This document shows, piece after piece, positions 21,952-34,299 of a stretch of 64,000 nt of DNA; position 1 is the stretch's first letter, and each line of letters starts with the position of its first letter. Made by a program: the position numbers and the translations under genes. The notes under the pieces were generated by a model. It was not told where the DNA came from. It made no database searches and saw only the letters and a list, made by a program, of their open reading frames with translations. The DNA is from Chimonanthus salicifolius (taxonomy: Eukaryota; Streptophyta; Magnoliopsida; Laurales; Calycanthaceae), in the NCBI GenBank assembly GCA_013350335.1, contig CM023535.1:28817631-28881630 (forward strand), read 5' to 3'.

Positions 21952-24900
21952 TGTAATGGCCCGGAATTTGTAAATCAATATATATGGGTTATTATTTATT
22001 TTTAATGGTGGAAATTGGAAATTTGATGGAATAAATGGTGAATGGATCAAAATGTGGATAAAGGCCCAACTAGGGCCCAATGGACTATGGATTGGATTTA
22101 AGTTTACTTAAAGGGTCAAAGATGGTCAATTGGGCTAAGGATGGTCAAATTGGGCCCAATACTCATTAGGGACCCAATGGATCAAGGTGATGTAAGCTCT
22201 AAGGTAAGTGCGTAAGAGGAAAATGTAATTGGGCCATGGGCCCAATGGTGATCCAATTGGTTGGAATGGACTTAGTTAAATTTAAATCACCTAAGTTGGT
22301 GGTGGAATGGCCAAGGTGATGTGGCCAATTGGGACCCACCTCCACCTCACCAAATGAGGTGGCATGTGGACCAAGGATTGGTGGGGCCGTCCACCATGGT
22401 TGAATTGGTCAACCATGGGTAGACACATGAAGGAGTTTAAGTAAATGGAATTAAGTTAAAATGGGAATTAAATTAACCTAATTATCTAATTAATTAAATG
22501 TTTAAGTTATCCAAAAAGGGTGGTCAAATGGTCAAAAGGTAGAAGACCAAGAGCCATTTATCTATAACACATAAAACGTTGGGTGGTGGTTTATCTCAAC
22601 CACCACCATGAATCTTAAAGCATAAAGCATAAACCATTAAAGTATGAAAAATATCTTAAGGCATCAAAAAAAAAAGAAACGTTGGCTAGTTGTGTTGGGT
22701 CAAAAAGCATGAGAAATATCTCATGTGGGGTGGTTGGGAGAATTAATGTAAAGTGTAATTTAAGTAACCAAATGGGATAAGCCTTATCTTTTCTTTTCTC
22801 TCTCTTTTGACTCTCATTTCATTCTTTTCCTCTCTTGCACTCTCTCATGGCCGTCCCACACTAGGAAGGGAAAAGAAAAAGGAAACTAAAGAAGAAGAAA
22901 GCTAGGGAGAAAAGAAGAGAAGGAGAGAAGAAAGAAGTGCAATTTTTAAGTCCACCACTCTAAGATCAAGGTCTACTATCTTCCCTCTCATCATCTTCCC
23001 CTCTCCCTCTCTCAAGCAAAACCTACCTTAGCCGACCCTAAGCTTGGAGGTTTTCACCGTTGATCAAGCATCTTGGCCGACCAAAGATCAAGAGGAAGGA
23101 GAAAGGCTAAGGAAGTCGATGGGAGTGGCGAAAGTCGGAGGAGACGATGGATTGTAAGTGTTTCCTAAACAAAAGATTTGGATTTTTAGGGTTTAAGATT
23201 TGGGATTCATTTTTGTTAAAATTGATGGTGGCCAAATGATCATAGGCTTTGGATTTTAAATCCATCAAATGGAAGGATGGAGAGTGGACAAAACCCTAAT
23301 GGGTAAATTAGGGTTAGGGAAAGGAAAAAAAAAAAGTAAATAAATGGATTAAGGGGGTTATGTAATTAAATGGATTAAACATGGAATTATGTAATTGGAA
23401 CAAAAATTATATGCCATAGGGTTCGGCCATGTAGTATGGCCGAACCCCATGGTGGGTAGTTAGGTAATGTGTGTTTTTGTTAGGGTTTTGTAAACATGGA
23501 AGCATGGAGAATGTTTATGATTTTTAGGGTTGTAAATGATTGAATGTGGTAAGTTTTGTAAAGAGGTTTTAAATGAGAGAATCATAGGAGATGGAAAATG
23601 ATTTTAATGACCTCAAAAAGAATGGTAGAGGGGGATGAACCCCATGGTAGATGATTGAATTAATTTAGTAGGGTTTGTAAGAATGGAAGCATGGAGAATG
23701 GTTTAGGGTTTTAAGTGCTTAATGATTAAATGTAGGTAATGTTTGAGGAGGTTTATTATGATGGAATCCATGAATAAAAGTAAGTGTCTTTATGGTCTAA
23801 AAGGGCACCAATAGAATGATGGGTCATGAACCATGGGTTCGGCCATGGTGTATGGCCACCGAACCCTATGGTGGTGTAGTGATGGATTTAATGGGTGTGG
23901 AATTATGGAATTATGATGGTTTCAAATGTGTAATTAGACCAAAGAAAAAAATGGGATAAAGACATCATGGGTTCGGCCATGGTGTATGGCCGAACCCATG
24001 ACCCATTTGTGGGTAATTTTATAGATAAATTTTGGTATGATGTATGTGAGAAATGAATGAGGATTAGAGTGTTTATATGGCTAATTTCTAGTGTTGTTAT
24101 GTTATGCTTAATGAGACATCAATGGACCCATTTTGTGAACCAATTAAGGATTAAGACTAATGTGTGTGTATATATTGAAATGAATGGAGTTTAGGTTAAA
24201 TTAAATGGTTGATGTAAATGATCTTGTGATATGGGTGATGGGTCAATTATGGACCCAAGATATGGCTAAGAATGATGATTCAATAATGTCATTTTCATGG
24301 GCTAAGAAAGGGTTTATGTATGTGGCTAATTAATGTAGGTTAAGTTAAGAAAAAGGGTTGTTTTAATGATATTATGGCATGATTAAAGGGGTCACTAATG
24401 GACTTAAGTGTATGGATCAATTATGAACTTAGTTAGGCAAGGGTGAATGATTGATTAACCATGGAGAAGAGGTAGTGGCAAAACCGTAATTAATGGCCAA
24501 ATTCAAGAACTCCATGGGAGAGGACCATGGACTAAGGGGCACTAAATAATAAGTTTATGTATGGTTAAATAAAGCCTAGGAGGCTGACTTTTAGACTCAT
24601 GTAATTTAAATATGTAATGGATTAAATGGGACCCACAAAACCTAAATAGTGACCGATTTTTCATATGGACTTGGAAATGATTAATGGGCTTAGAAATAAT
24701 TAATGGGCTTAGAAATAGTAAAATGTGGACTGATTATGTGTATGTAATAATGTATTGGATATCGCAAGCGGTGCGTGATCGGCGACCGGATTATCGGACG
24801 GAAGCGAGAAAAGACGCTAGTCGGTATTCGGTAGGATTCCTACCTTTTTGTAAGCCATGGATTGAGTGATGGTTTCTTTGAAATATTTTGGAAATTATAT

Positions 24901-26034
24901 GGTTTGTTTTAAGATGGGTTTTGGATTAAATATTATGTGATGTCTTCCCTTTAATTTATTTTGGAAATCAAGTGGTTGTTTTTAAGATGGGTTTTGGATT
25001 TAGTATTATGTGATGGGTTTTCTTTGATTTATTTTGATAATCATGGGATTGTTTTAAGATGGGTTTTATGACTATGAGTAACATATATTACATGGTATAT
25101 GGCATCTACATCTCATGCATGATATGAGAGGGATATGGTAGGGGAAGGATGAAATGAAACCGGAGTCCATGCTCCGTCGGGGCGACCGAGAACAGGCATG
25201 GGGATAGCCTGATAGGCTATAACTGGAGTCCATGCTCCGTCGGGGCGACCGAGAACAGGCATGGGGATAGCCTGATAGGCTATAACCGGAGTCCATGCTC
25301 TGTCGGGGCGACCGAGAACAGGCATGGGGATACCTTGACTGGTCTTGCCGTCAAGGGGGATATGACATCATGATGGTAGGGATGATGGGTGGGATTCATA
25401 ACACAGACACCCATGGCATGGCATTCACTTCATAATTTCATTATATGATTGTCTACCAGTTTTTATTATATTATTATCTGCATGCTGTTATTAATAATCC
25501 ATGTGTTAGCCCTACTCGAAGTCCTACTGGGCGCGTTGTCTAACGCCCTACTTCTACCCTAGCTGATGACGCAGGAGACGGAGGAAACGAAGGACGAGAC
25601 GGGAGCCAAGCGTAGGAGCTTGGGAAGGCGTGCTAGATAGTTTACTTATGTTTATTTTGGAAAATGTAAATTGGGTAATTTAGTTTGTCGGAATGTAATA
25701 ATTTAGCTTAATTGCAATGTTTGGATGTTATTTTGGACATTATCATTTTAAGGTATGTTAGTAATTAAATGAATGTATCTTCCCTGTTATCTCCAATTTG
25801 TAGGATAGTCTCTATGGTAATTTCCGCACTTAGTTAATATTCCACAAGCTTACGTCTACGTGTGAACTGTTCTCTGTGGACTTCGTTCCACGCACACGTA
25901 GGGTTGGCCAGTTAAGGGCCGGGCTTTAGAAGCTCGGACTTAACTCGTGTCGTGACGTCCACACCCTTTGTCACTCTTCATTTCAAAAAAAAAACAATAG
26001 GCTCTGATTTCGGTGAAAAGGGGTGGACGTTACA
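21952..26034 (+). mobile_element. Solo LTR D (4083 bp), divergent sister family
   Basis: It begins TGTAATGGCCCGG and ends GGGGTGGACGTTACA, with TAATT on both sides. Most of it, including the U3 and leader, is unlike the other LTRs. It still has the same order of parts: leader, GTAAGT (23154-23159), hairpins (23414-23452, 23831-23871, 23967-24000), the pyrimidine-rich acceptor-like block with CCCTAG (ending 25562), and a U5 with a CACACGTAG-type stem and an A-run. It has only three full hairpins and lacks a clear AATAAA. A 63-bp tandem repeat lies at 25161-25334. It is inserted into the 3' LTR of element C. Confidence 0.92.
25161..25334 (+). repeat. 63-bp tandem repeat, about 2.75 copies, in LTR D
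   Basis: Units begin at 25162, 25225 and 25288, each starting GGAGTCCATGCTC and containing GTCGGGGCGACCGAGAACAG. In the other LTRs the matching place holds related GTCGGGGCGTCCG units, so this is a local expansion of a shared motif. Within each unit TAGCCTGATAGGCTA is a short perfect palindrome. Confidence 0.9.
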
Positions 26035-26039
26035 TAATT
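26035..26039. repeat. Target-site duplication TAATT, right copy (LTR D)
   Basis: This is the second copy of the 5-bp duplication flanking LTR D. Confidence 0.95.
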
Positions 26040-26151
26040 GGGCAATGACACAACACTTTACCCATATAAGATCCGTATCTAAAATTCACAAATTAAATGG
26101 GTAATTTTCATAAATTTAAATAACTTGAAAATCCGAGGTGTTACAATACAA

Positions 26152-26161
26152 CCCCTTTTTT
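26152..26161 (-). promoter_or_regulatory. Polypurine tract of element C
   Basis: The minus strand reads AAAAAAGGGG, six bases upstream of the 3' LTR. It is the counterpart of 16575-16584 in element B. Confidence 0.75.
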
Positions 26162-26205
26162 AAAATTTTCGTCTCGAAAATCGAGTGAAGTAGGGTTTCA
26201 AACAT

Positions 26206-27439
26206 TTACATAAATAGCTCAGGATGAGCTGTCCTCATTTTTTACTCAAGTTCCCATGTGGCTTCCTCAATGCCATATTGATCCCATACTACCTTGACAA
26301 ACTGGATCGCTCGGTTTCGTAATACTCTTTGTTTTGTGTCCACCACTCGGACAGGTTTTTCGACATATGTGACATCGGTCTGGACCTCTATATCTTACAT
26401 GTTCAGTACATGAGAAGGATCAGGATTTTACTTCCTCAACATCGATATATGGAACACATCGTGTAAAGATGCCAACTGTGATGGGAGTGCCAATTGATAG
26501 GCCACGTCCCCCATCCTTCTTATGATTGAAAACGGTCCCACATATCTTGGCGACAATTTCCCCTTCTTTCCAAATCTCATGTGTCCCTTTCGTGGCGAGA
26601 CTTTCAAGAACACCATGTCTCCCAGTTCAAATTCAAGGAACCTCCTCTTCTTGTCAGCATAGCTCTTCTGACGACTCTGTACAGTCAATAGATGTTGCCA
26701 TGTCAACTGTATCTGCGCTGTAGTCTCTGTAACCAACTCAGGTCCAATTAGTGTAGGCTCACCGGCCTCTATCTAGCACACTGGTGACCTACACGGTCTA
26801 CCATAAAATGCTTCAAATGGTGCATCTAGAGGCTTGCCTGGTAATTGTTGTTGTATGAGAATTCTACAGCGGCAAGTGATCCTCTCATCCACCCTTGAAA
26901 TCTAGCATACATGCTCTCAGCATGTCTTCCAGTGTCTGTATTGTCCTCTCAGACTGTCCATCAGTCTGTGGATGGAATGCTATGCTCGTCAGTAGGTCTG
27001 TTCCCATGGCCGCCTGCATGCTCTGCCATATTCTGCCGGTGAATCGACCATCTCTGTCGGACACAATAGTCCGAGGTATACCATCCAATCTAATGATATT
27101 CCTGATATACCGCCGACCCAAAGTCTCAGATGAATCTATCATCTTAATGGGAATGAAATGTGCAGACTTGGTCAGTCGGTCTACCACGACCCATATCGCA
27201 TCGTTGCCCTTTGAAGATCTTGGCAACCCTGTTACAAAATCCATGGAGATGTGTTCCCATTTCCATTCCGGCACTGGTAAGGGTTTGAGTATCTTAACCT
27301 GCTGACACGTGAAGCAATGAGCCACAAATTCTGCCACATCTTTTTTGAATCCGTGCCACCAGTAATGTCTCTTCAAGTCGTGATACATCTTAGTGCTGCC
27401 TGGATGAATAGAGAGTTTGGTCTGATGTGCCTCAACCAA
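26206..27439 (-). pseudogene. Chromovirus C integrase with chromodomain-like C-terminus
   Basis: The zinc domain is read as [19 protein letters not shown] and CFTCQQVK (HHCC). Compared with element B, nine residues are missing in frame after CQQVK. The core carries all three catalytic residues: Asp in SMDFVTGL, Asp in VSDRDGRF and Glu in [13 protein letters not shown]. The 184-residue open frame ends at 26885. Later pieces (26736-26428 and on to the TAA at 26206-26208) give the [17 protein letters not shown] module and a chromodomain-like tail ending in HPELFM, but with frame breaks and stops. The chromodomain in this group is known to steer insertion to heterochromatin, which fits the self-nesting seen here. 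Confidence 0.93.
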
Positions 27440-28372
27440 TAACTCTTTTCTGCAGCTTTTAGGTACATAAATCCTTCCTCGGAATAGAAGACCCTGTCCT
27501 GGTCGTAACTCCCATCCGATATGACTTCACCAGTAGATATCTTAGCCCATATCTCCTCCACTTCCGGGTCTGTCCGCTGTTCCTGTTCAATCTTGGTAAC
27601 CATGTTGGATCGTATGATCAAATTGTACATACTCCCATGGTTTTTGATATAAAGATTAAACTCTCGAATGGTATTCAGCATCTCCCATTCTGTCCTGATC
27701 AAATATGCCACTGATGCATGTGATATGCGGCTGAGTGCATCTGCCACCTTGTTCGCCTTGCTAGGGTGATAACGAAGTGCGAACTCATAATCCGCCAGAT
27801 ATTCCATCCATCTGCGCTGCCTCAAGTTGAGCTCTTTCTAATCAAACAAGTATTTCAAACTCTTATGATCTGAAAACACTTCAAATTTCTCGCCATATAG
27901 ATAATGTCTCCAGCTTTTGAGAGCGAAGACCACTACGGCTAGTTCAAGATCGTGCATAGGATAGAGGCGTTCATGTATTTTCAATTGTCTTGAACCATAA
28001 GCCACCACAAGATGAGTTTGACTGAGGACACACCCGAGTCCTTCTCCTGAAGCGTCGCATTCTACCTCATAACCCTTGCCTCTTTCCAGGAAAATTAAGA
28101 TAGGTGTCGTTGTAAGTCTATTTTTCAGCCCTTCAAATCTATGGTTGCCCAAGTTTGACCACTCAAATTTGACTCCTTTCTGAGTGAGTCGGGTCAGTGG
28201 AGATGCAATCTTGGAGAAATCCATAATAAACTTTCTGTAATAACCAGCCAATCCCAAGAAGCTACGGATCTCGGTTACATTCTTTGGTGCTTTCCATTCT
28301 CCCACTGCCGCCACTTTAGCTGGGTCCATAGCTATGCCTTCTTCCGATATAACATGCCCCAGAAAGTTAACC
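27440..28372 (-). pseudogene. Chromovirus C RT thumb and RNase H
   Basis: On the minus strand the connection region [19 protein letters not shown] is followed by RNase [34 protein letters not shown] and [15 protein letters not shown] at 27838-27840 stands where Gln is expected and splits the frame. The second piece (27825-27373) gives [11 protein letters not shown] with the last catalytic Asp, then a tether region into integrase. The RNase H acidic residues are all present. It is almost parallel to 14400-15330 of element B. Confidence 0.9.
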
Positions 28373-29719
28373 TCAGATAACCAAATTCAATTTGCTGGCT
28401 TTGGCATATAACTGGTTCTTCCTCAAAGTGTCCAAAACTATCCTCAGATGCTCAACATGTTCTTCCAGAGTTCTGGAATAAATCAAAATGTCATTAATAA
28501 ATACAATGACAAATTGGTCCAAGTAAGGACGGAAAATCCTGTTCATAAGATCCATGAACACAGCCAGTGCATTGGTGAGTCCAAACAGTATGACTACAAA
28601 CTCAAATAGTCCATACCGCGTTCTGAAGGCTGTCTTTTCTATATCCTCCTCCCTAACCCGGATTTGGTGATATCCGGACATCAAATCAATCTTAGAGAAA
28701 TGACTGGAACCTCTAAGTTGATCAAGTAAATCATCGATCCTGGGCAGAGGGTACTTGTTTTTTACTGTCAGCTGATTCAGTTTTTGATAATGCACACACA
28801 TACGGAGTGAACCATCCTTCTTCTTCACAAATAAAACCAGAGCTCCCCAAGCCGATGTACTGTTCCGAATGCACCCCAATCTAAGCAGTTCATCAATCTG
28901 CTTCTTTAACTTGAACATCTCTGCTGGTGCCATCCGATAGTGTGGTAATGACACTGGTGTAGTGCCAAGGTACAGCTTGATTTCAAAATTAATCACCCTC
29001 ATGGGAGGCAAACTAGGAAGTTCCTTTGGAAATACGTCTGCACAGTCCTTTACTATTGCTGGAAGTTCAGCCACCGGTTCCTTGTTGATTCTGATACTGT
29101 TCAATACCCGATGATTCAACCCGTCATGCAGTCTGCTTTGTTTGTCAGTACGCACCACATGTTGTTTTCCCTCGGGTGACCAAAATGTCACTCTTCGGCG
29201 ATAGCAATCAATGTTGGCTTTAAAGCTAGCCAACCAGTCCATGCCGAAGATAATATCATACTCGGTCATATCGAGTACCAAATAATTGAACTCAAATCTG
29301 AGTCCAGCGAGTTCAGTATTCACTGCTGTGCATATAAGCCCCAATGATGTCTCTCCGACAGGGGATACAATGGTAAGTGATGTGGACAATTTTTGTACTA
29401 AAGTTCCAGTTGTAGATATGAATGCAGTAGATATGAAAGAGTGGGATGCTCCCGAATCAAATAATGCAAAGGCGTAGGAACTACTAACTACTGCCATACC
29501 TTGGATCACAGAATGATCCTCTACTGCTGGAGGTGCTAAGATGAATAACCGTCCAGATCCTGTAGGCGGTCGTCCCGCCTGGTTAAATGTTCTGCCTCCT
29601 CGTGAATTAGCTGGCCTAGCTGGTGGGCGAAATGAACCTCTGGTATTAGAGGGTTTGTTGAGTTGTGGGCATTCCCTCTTAAAATGGCCTGGCTGATCAC
29701 AATGGAAGCAGTTGTTCAC
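28373..29719 (-). pseudogene. Chromovirus C protease-reverse transcriptase
   Basis: This 448-residue open frame has a zinc knuckle at its N-terminus ([14 protein letters not shown], residues 4-17) and a protease site [14 protein letters not shown] near residue 88. A linker leads to RT motifs [17 protein letters not shown] (Asp and Arg of the usual VDYRKLN replaced), [29 protein letters not shown] and [10 protein letters not shown]. The catalytic FxDD box reads INDI, so the first Asp is Asn. A small deletion near 28385 shifts the frame (KASKLNLVI instead of [12 protein letters not shown]). RT would be inactive even without the shift. Confidence 0.92.
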
Positions 29720-30732
29720 CCCTCTGGGAGCCTAGGTGACTGATACAGATGAGGAGGGATGATTGGGACGAAAGCCCCCTGTTGACCCAGTCGTTGGTGA
29801 GGGTCTGCTAGAGTTCAGTCGGAACCTCTTGTTGGGCTGAAATGTACCCCTCCCACTCTAAGCTCGGCAATTGTCAAAATGCGTTAACTTAACCATCTCT
29901 TGCTCTGCAATAGTGGCCCTGCTGACCACCTCTACCAATGTAGCTGCTTTAAATATGGTTACCTTGGCCCTTATGGTTGGCCATAGGCCCCGCTCAAACT
30001 TGCGTGCCCTTCGATACTCTATATCCACCATATAAAATGCATATACAGACAAAGTGAGAAACTCCTAGAGGTACTCTGCCGCCGTCATGGTACCTTGTAC
30101 AAAAGATAGAAAAGCTTGAGTATGGCGCTCCTCCTCCTCAGGAAAATAATGTTCCAGGAAGGTTGCTGAGAACTGCTCCCAAGTCATTGCAGTCCTCTCT
30201 CCTTCCGGAAGAAGTGCTCTCTGCTTCTGTACCACCTCCCACCATTTACCGGCATCGTCGATCAGTTGTGACGTGGCCAGTAAAATCTTGTCAGCATGAC
30301 TCGCAATATTGAGTAAGGTCAACATCTGAGTGATCTTCTTTAGCCAATTTTCTGCTCTGACAGCCCATTCTGAGTGATCTTCTTTAGCCAATTTTCTGCT
30401 CTGACAGTCCATTCTCTCCCTTTGAAGTAAGGAGGGCGATGTTCCTGGAAGTCCCTGACCATACTCCTGTCATTTGTCTCTTTGGTGGTTCCATTCTCGT
30501 TGAAGTGCTGTTGAAGCACCGAAGTGACCACCGCTTGAACCAAGTTTTGTAGTTCAGGAGACACCACCGGTATATTCACGCTGCTTTGTGCCTCCTCCTC
30601 TTGGTGGGATGGTTGTTCTTCCTCTTCGTGTTGAGATTGTCGTTCCTCCTCATTTCGAGGATGTTCTACCTCCTCTTCACCCCCATTTGGGTTTTGTCGG
30701 GTATTTCTCCTTGGCCTTCCCCTTGGAGGCAT
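29720..30732 (-). pseudogene. Chromovirus C gag, frameshifted by a 44-bp duplication
   Basis: The start is MPPRGRPRRNTRQ at 30732, followed by an acidic Glu/Gln-rich tract and [24 protein letters not shown] direct duplication of 44 bp (30326-30369 and 30370-30413) falls in the capsid region. As 44 is not a multiple of three, it breaks the frame. The remaining capsid (about 30412-30065) and the zinc-knuckle lead (30052-29858) are in other frames. Another stop near 29735 precedes the protease frame. Gag packages element RNA; this copy is non-functional. Confidence 0.9.
30326..30413. repeat. 44-bp direct tandem duplication in gag of element C
   Basis: Unit CTGAGTGATCTTCTTTAGCC... occurs at 30326 and again at 30370. 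The two units differ at one position (CCCATT/TCCATT at the end). Element B has a single unit. Confidence 0.92.
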
Positions 30733-31006
30733 TTTTCCCTAAGCCATAAAAAAATATCATGACTTAGTTTTCATCATAAAAATTTGTATTTCCTACTTTT
30801 TGGGGGAAAATTTCCAAATAAGCACTCTTGATTTTTGTTTTGTTTCTGGGGAAATATATCCTATGTTGCTATGTTTGATAATCTGATTATTTTGACTGTA
30901 CTTCCTTTGCTATCATCCGTCCGAGTCTAACGAAATAAATTAATGCACAGGGGCCGGATTAATTTACTCCGAAAGATTCAATGTCTCTGGTTCACTTTGT
31001 ACCAAC
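30733..31006 (-). other. Leader of chromovirus C with weak PBS
   Basis: This is the space between the 5' LTR and gag. Next to the LTR the minus strand reads GTTGGTACAAAGTGAACCAG. Only the first bases (TGGTA) match the initiator-Met primer site usual for chromoviruses, so the PBS is uncertain or decayed. Confidence 0.5.
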
Positions 31007-34000
31007 TTTAACGTCCCGCCCTTTTTCACTCGCTTCTTTCCGTAAAATAAGAGTCTATTTTTTTTTTTTTATAACAGAGAGCGGGACGTCACGACACGAG
31101 CTAAGTCCGAACTTCTAGAGTCCGACCCTTAACTAGCCAACCCTATGTGTGCATGGACTAAGTCCATGAAAACAGTTCACACATAACAATACAAAGATGC
31201 AGAATTAAAATCAAAACATGCGGAATCATAATAAAACCTAGTACTATTCCATTTCAGATAGTAAAATACGTCAAGCCTTTATTCCATAATTAATATAAAA
31301 TAATTATCCAACCAAACATCCAACCGTAGTAAATTCATCTAAGTTATTACATGCCTAGAAACTAGTTACTCAAATTCATGTCCATAAGTAACTTTATTCA
31401 AAATATAAACTAAATCATCCAAACTCCTATGCTTGGCCCTCTTGCGTTCATTGTTCCCCTAGTTTCTTGTGTCATCCACTAGGGTAGAAGTAGGGTTTTA
31501 GAGCAACGCACCCAGTAGGTATTCCAATTAGGGCTAATACATGGTTAGCACAAAACATATATTATAACATAATAGTCCAAAGAGCCATAAAAACCATGCC
31601 ATGCAATGATGACAAATGCAATGAGTCCCACCCGTCACATGTACATAAAAGTACCCCCACATAGATCTTTTGGACGCCCCGACTGGAGTGTGGACCCTCC
31701 GATTTCTTCCTGATGGAAAAACACATCAAGGTACCCCACATAGGTTTTTCGGACGCCCCGATGGAGTGTGGCCCCTCCAGTTACAAATCCTTCACCCTAT
31801 GCGATGCATGAGATGCCAATGAAACACATGCTATTTTATCATATAAACATAGCATTAAAAATCACATTTTGAAACATATCCAACACATGCTATTTTATCA
31901 TATAAACATAGCATTAAAATCGCATTTTGAAACATATCCAACACATGCCATTTTATCATATAAATATAGCATTTAAAACTCACATTTTGAAACCTATCCT
32001 TTGCAATATAAATTCATCAAAGTAAGATAAAACATTGTACATTCAACCCATGGTTTCAAAGAGGTGGAATCCTACCAAAGACCGCTAATGTGTCCTCGCG
32101 TCTTTCGTCCTGTAACCGCTCACGATCGTACACACCATGTGAGGTCCCGTTACCTTATAATATAACAATCAATTAAACCAAGTCCCACTTGATTTACAAC
32201 AATGTCCAAGTCCATAAACCAAACTTGTGGGGTTCGGCCATACACCATGGCCGAACCTCACCCCCTTTGTTTTAATTTCTTTCTTTGGTTTATTAATCAA
32301 TAACCCCTAAGTTAAACATTTAATCACTTCCCTTTTATTTAATCCCATATACATAAACCCTAAGTCCATCAAAACAATCCCCATGGGGTTCGGCCATACA
32401 CCATGGCCGAACCCATGGTCTTTCATTTTTGACCATATTTACATTTATGCCATTCATACCACTTTTATTCATTAATCTAATGATAAACAAGTTAATCATC
32501 TAAGATACATCAACCTTGTGCTCAGCAAACATTCCCCATGGGGTTCGGCCATACACCATGGCCGAACCCATGGTTCATTGATTTCACTTAATTACCAAAA
32601 TGCCATCCATGGTTATCATTCCATTACTCTCACCTTTCATCCCTTGGTTTGGTAAACCATTCATTTACATTATACAAAGGTCCACAAATGGCCCATTAAC
32701 AAGTTTATGGGGTTCGGCCATACACCATGGCCGAACCCATGATCTTTCAATTTTAGGCGATATTTACAAGATTGCCATTACCTCCATCATTGTCTCTCCA
32801 TTAATCCAATCACCATATTAAGTCCATACATGATCCATAATATTGATTCATGGGGTGCGGCCAAGCACCATGGCCGAACCCTATGATGTCTAACTTTCCA
32901 TTTTCATCAATAGTCCATAATTAGAAAGTCCATAATTAGAAACTTTCTAAATTTAATATCCATCCTTCCATTCTTCTATCTTTAGATCCTTTCTAAATTA
33001 ATAAACAACTTCCATAAAATAAACCCTAGTGGGGTTCGGCCATACACCATGGCCGAACCTCACCCATAGAGTCAATCCAACCTGTTCCATTCACCATGGC
33101 CGAACCCTATAGTTCAAAATCCTCGTTTAAAATCCATACAAAATATCCTAACCATCCATGGTTTTCAACCCGTAAAAATAACCATGTCTTTCCATGGGGT
33201 GGCCGAACCCTATGGTTCCATATTCCCTCTTTTTAATCCAATTAAAAACATCCTAACCGTCCAAGGTTTTCATCATTAAAAATCCATACATTAAATCAAT
33301 ATTCTTTCATGGGGTTCAGCCATGTACTGTGGCCGAAACCCTATGGTTCATGCTTCCATTAAAGTTATCAAAATCATCTCCCAATCTTCTTCCATGGGGT
33401 TCGGCCATACACCATGGACGAACCCTATGGTTCCTTATCTTAAACAAAAATATAAAAACCACTTACCGGTTCAGCGACTCCTCCGGTTTTCCCTCGGTTG
33501 TTCTTGCCCTTCTAATCCTTTTCCTTCTTGATCTTTCCCTCTTGCTGGCTGCCTTCTCCTTCTCTTGATGTATTGCCGAGAATGAGAACTTGAGAGAAAG
33601 AGAGAAAGTTCGGCTATGAATGTGTATGTGCCGTGCGCGCTTGCTATGTATTTCTTTTATAAAACCTTCCCTTGGTCCCAACTTAGAAGGTGCTTAAGAT
33701 AACAATTCTCCCTTAGGGCCATGCGCCCCTTGTTTCCTTTAATCTCCAATTGGTCCTCTATTTAGAAGGTACCAAGATGGCAATTACTTAGTGTCGTGCC
33801 CCCCCTTGCTTCCCACTTTGGGAGAGTCCTTTAATTAGCAATTTCCCTTGTATTACTCCTAACAAGGAAAGGACTCCTTATAAATGATCTTATGCGCATC
33901 ACATAGATATTCATATCTCTTCATGTGAGCAAGCCATCTATATTTATCTCTAGACATCTTATTATTTGGCAATCCCCTTTTTAAAAATATTCTAGCACAT

Positions 34001-34292
34001 AATCTTGGATATGGATATCTAAAATTCGGCTATGCAATATTTATTTAATTTTAGATATCTTCTTAAGATATTCTAGCATATCAATGTGGATATGAAAATC
34101 CCACATACATCTCATGCGCATATCCTTTTAATTCAACCCCATTTAAATTTTATTGAAACCATTTCAAAAACCGTTGGGTCTTAATTGGGCAATGACCCAA
34201 CACTTTACCCATATAAGATCCATATCTAAAATTCACAAATTAAATGGGTAATGTTCATATATTGAAATAACTTGAAAATCAGGGGTGTTACA
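31007..34292 (-). mobile_element. 5' LTR of chromovirus C (3286 bp)
   Basis: Minus-strand LTR next to gag. Its outer end is intact (minus TGTAACACC at 34284-34292), but the inner end has lost the G of TG (31007-31013 reads TTTAACG). TATA 33655-33661, donor-like GTAAGT 33461-33466 (minus), acceptor-like AG 31479-31480, AATAAA 31393-31398 (minus). Hairpins are at 32226-32261, 32381-32418, 32536-32573, 32704-32741, 32848-32885, 33029-33063, 33307-33345 and 33393-33431, with half copies near 33084 and 33191. A three-unit repeat of ATGCTAT...ATAGCAT stems lies at 31824-31990. U3 ATGCGCAT palindromes are near 33893 and 34115. The right flank TGCAC has no partner because the far LTR is truncated. 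Confidence 0.93.
31824..31990 (-). repeat. Three tandem units with ATGCTAT/ATAGCAT stems
   Basis: Units of 57-59 bp begin at 31824, 31883 and 31940 with ACACATGC. Each contains CATGCTATTTTAT and ATAAACATAGCAT, forming a short hairpin. Copy number differs between LTRs: I has two (60380-60474), while B and F have fewer or decayed units. Confidence 0.85.
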
Positions 34293-34299
34293 TGCACTG

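Larger units (their letters stand above)
20025..26145 (-). mobile_element. 3' LTR of chromovirus C, truncated and carrying LTR D
   Basis: Minus-strand LTR adjoining the integrase end of element C. Its inner end is TGTAACACC on the minus strand (26137-26145). About 1.25 kb of its outer part is missing: homology with the partner LTR starts at 20025, matching about 32262. A solo LTR of another family occupies 21952-26034. In a sample of about 147 bases (20281-20427 against 32511-32657) the two LTRs differ at about six positions, so the element is not recent. Hairpins are at 20147-20184, 20302-20339, 20472-20507, 20614-20651, 20794-20829, 21073-21111 and 21159-21196, with half copies near 20857 and 20957. 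Donor-like site at 21226-21231 and TATA box at 21420-21426. Confidence 0.9.
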
